Assembly: GCA_913009925.1 (NCBI GenBank)
Contig: CAJVWY010000076.1
Span: 1-6,085 of the forward strand
DNA: 6,085 nt
Direction of reading: 5' to 3'
Source: an uncultured bacterium
GTDB lineage: Bacteria > Actinomycetota > Thermoleophilia > BMS3ABIN01
In this document: piece after piece, positions 5,777 through 6,085 of the stretch
Layout of the letters: each line of letters starts with the position of its first letter
Numbering within the stretch: position 1 is the stretch's first letter
Made by a program: the position numbers and the translations under genes
Notes under the pieces: model-generated
Databases searched by the model: none
Seen by the model: the letters and a program-made list of their open reading frames with translations, nothing else
What the model was told of the DNA's origin: nothing

Positions 5777-5959
5777 CTACCCGGCCGGCGGCGGCCGGAA
5801 ACGTCTTAGCCGGAGGGAGTTGCTGACCACAGTCACCGAAGAGAGCCCCATGGCGGCGGCGGCAAACATGGGGTTGAGCGTGATGCCGAAGAACGGATAG
5901 AGGACGCCGGCGGCTACTGGTATGAGCACCGTATTGTAGGCGAAAGCCCAGAACAGGTT
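5777..5959 (-). CDS. copA: P1B-type (Cu+-type) ATPase, C-terminal fragment cut by adapter junction
   Basis: The last 60 codons of a heavy-metal translocating P-type ATPase, which pumps metal ions across the cytoplasmic membrane using ATP. The fragment begins NLFWAFAYN and covers the final two membrane helices. The YN pair (fragment residues 8-9) in the penultimate helix and the MGLSS then NSLRL pattern (37-51) in the last helix are the marks of the Cu+ subgroup (P1B-1), where these Asn, Met and Ser residues help form the transmembrane copper sites. The catalytic DKTG and CPC motifs lie beyond the sequenced end. The C-terminus is short and Pro-rich (RFRPPPAG). The frame continues past 5959 only through adapter bases, giving a spurious VLFRS N-terminus with a false GTG start; the real gene is several hundred codons longer. 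It lies 34 bases upstream of the metallophosphoesterase in the same orientation. Confidence 0.9.
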   Translation of the reverse strand, partial: NLFWAFAYNTVLIPVAAGVLYPFFGITLNPMFAAAAMGLSSVTVVSNSLRLRRFRPPPAG

Positions 5960-6025
5960 AGATCGGAAGAGCACACGTCTGAACTCCAGTCACATTCCTT
6001 TATCTCGTATGCCGTCTTCGGCTTG
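5960..6025 (+). other. Illumina TruSeq adapter with index (sequencing artefact)
   Basis: From 5960 the sequence is the standard TruSeq read-1 read-through: AGATCGGAAGAGCACACGTC and onward, ending CTCCAGTCAC at 5993, then the 6-base index ATTCCT (5994-5999) plus TT, then ATCTCGTATGCCGTCTTC and GCTTG. The only difference from the published adapter is one base at 6020 (G where T is expected). The index with its TT suffix matches TruSeq index 27 from memory. This is not genomic DNA and should be trimmed; the biological sequence ends at about 5959. Confidence 0.98.
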
Positions 6026-6085
6026 AAAAAAAAAAAAATATTACTACCCCACCTCTGACTTCCATCACCGTTCCTTTACTTCGTT
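6026..6085. other. Poly-A run and read tail after the adapter (non-genomic)
   Basis: Thirteen A residues (6026-6038) follow the adapter directly, as seen when a read runs past the end of its template in four-colour Illumina chemistry. The final 47 bases (6039-6085) are rich in T and C, have no similarity in composition to the rest of the window and contain no gene. They are best read as low-quality base calls. Confidence 0.9.

Noticed and set aside
5781..5798. CCGGCC...GGCCGG hairpin at the end of copA as a terminator
   Set aside because: It lies inside the Pro-rich coding tail, has no T-tract directly after it, and would separate genes that otherwise look cotranscribed.
6026..6085. Poly-A run and T/C-rich tail as a genuine AT-rich genomic element
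   Set aside because: It directly follows a complete sequencing adapter, so it is read tail, not genome.

Overview
This is a GC-rich bacterial window that behaves like the end of a draft metagenome or genome contig. It carries seven coding genes or gene fragments plus one small gene of unknown function. The last 126 bases are not genomic: they are an Illumina TruSeq adapter with its index, a poly-A run and unassignable read tail. The organism cannot be named from the sequence. A UbiA-family prenyltransferase, TANNNT-like promoter logic, a lipoprotein-type rhodanese and high GC would fit Chloroflexota (Dehalococcoidia-like) or a deep-branching actinobacterial or other anaerobic lineage, but this is only an inference.

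Layout. 1-305 (+): C-terminal third of a UbiA-family polyprenyltransferase. 300-1700 (-): a 466-residue polytopic O-antigen ligase/polymerase-like protein, convergent with and overlapping the prenyltransferase by 6 bp. 1701-1813: divergent promoter region. 1814-2263 (+): D-aminoacyl-tRNA deacylase (dtd), followed after 5 bp by a 59-residue Lys/Arg-rich small protein (2269-2448). 2471-3484 (-): cytoplasmic tandem-rhodanese protein whose first domain has Ser in place of the catalytic Cys. 3485-3731: intergenic region with an extended -10 promoter for that gene and a strong intrinsic terminator for the next one. 3732-4784 (-): lipoprotein with two intact rhodanese domains, a paralogue of the previous gene. 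4933-5742 (-): calcineurin-like metallophosphoesterase. 5777-5959 (-): last 60 codons of a Cu+-type P1B ATPase, cut by the adapter junction.

How the genes relate. The two rhodanese genes are the clearest functional unit. They descend from duplication of a gene that already had two domains, because first domains match first domains and second domains match second domains. One copy is exported and lipid-anchored, the other stays in the cytoplasm and has lost one active-site Cys. The metallophosphoesterase probably shares a transcript with the copper ATPase upstream of it (34 bp gap). dtd and the small basic protein look translationally linked. The remaining genes are housekeeping or envelope functions with no evident common pathway. 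I see no CRISPR array, tRNA, rRNA, mobile element or defence system, and no convincing evidence for a wholly new multi-gene system.
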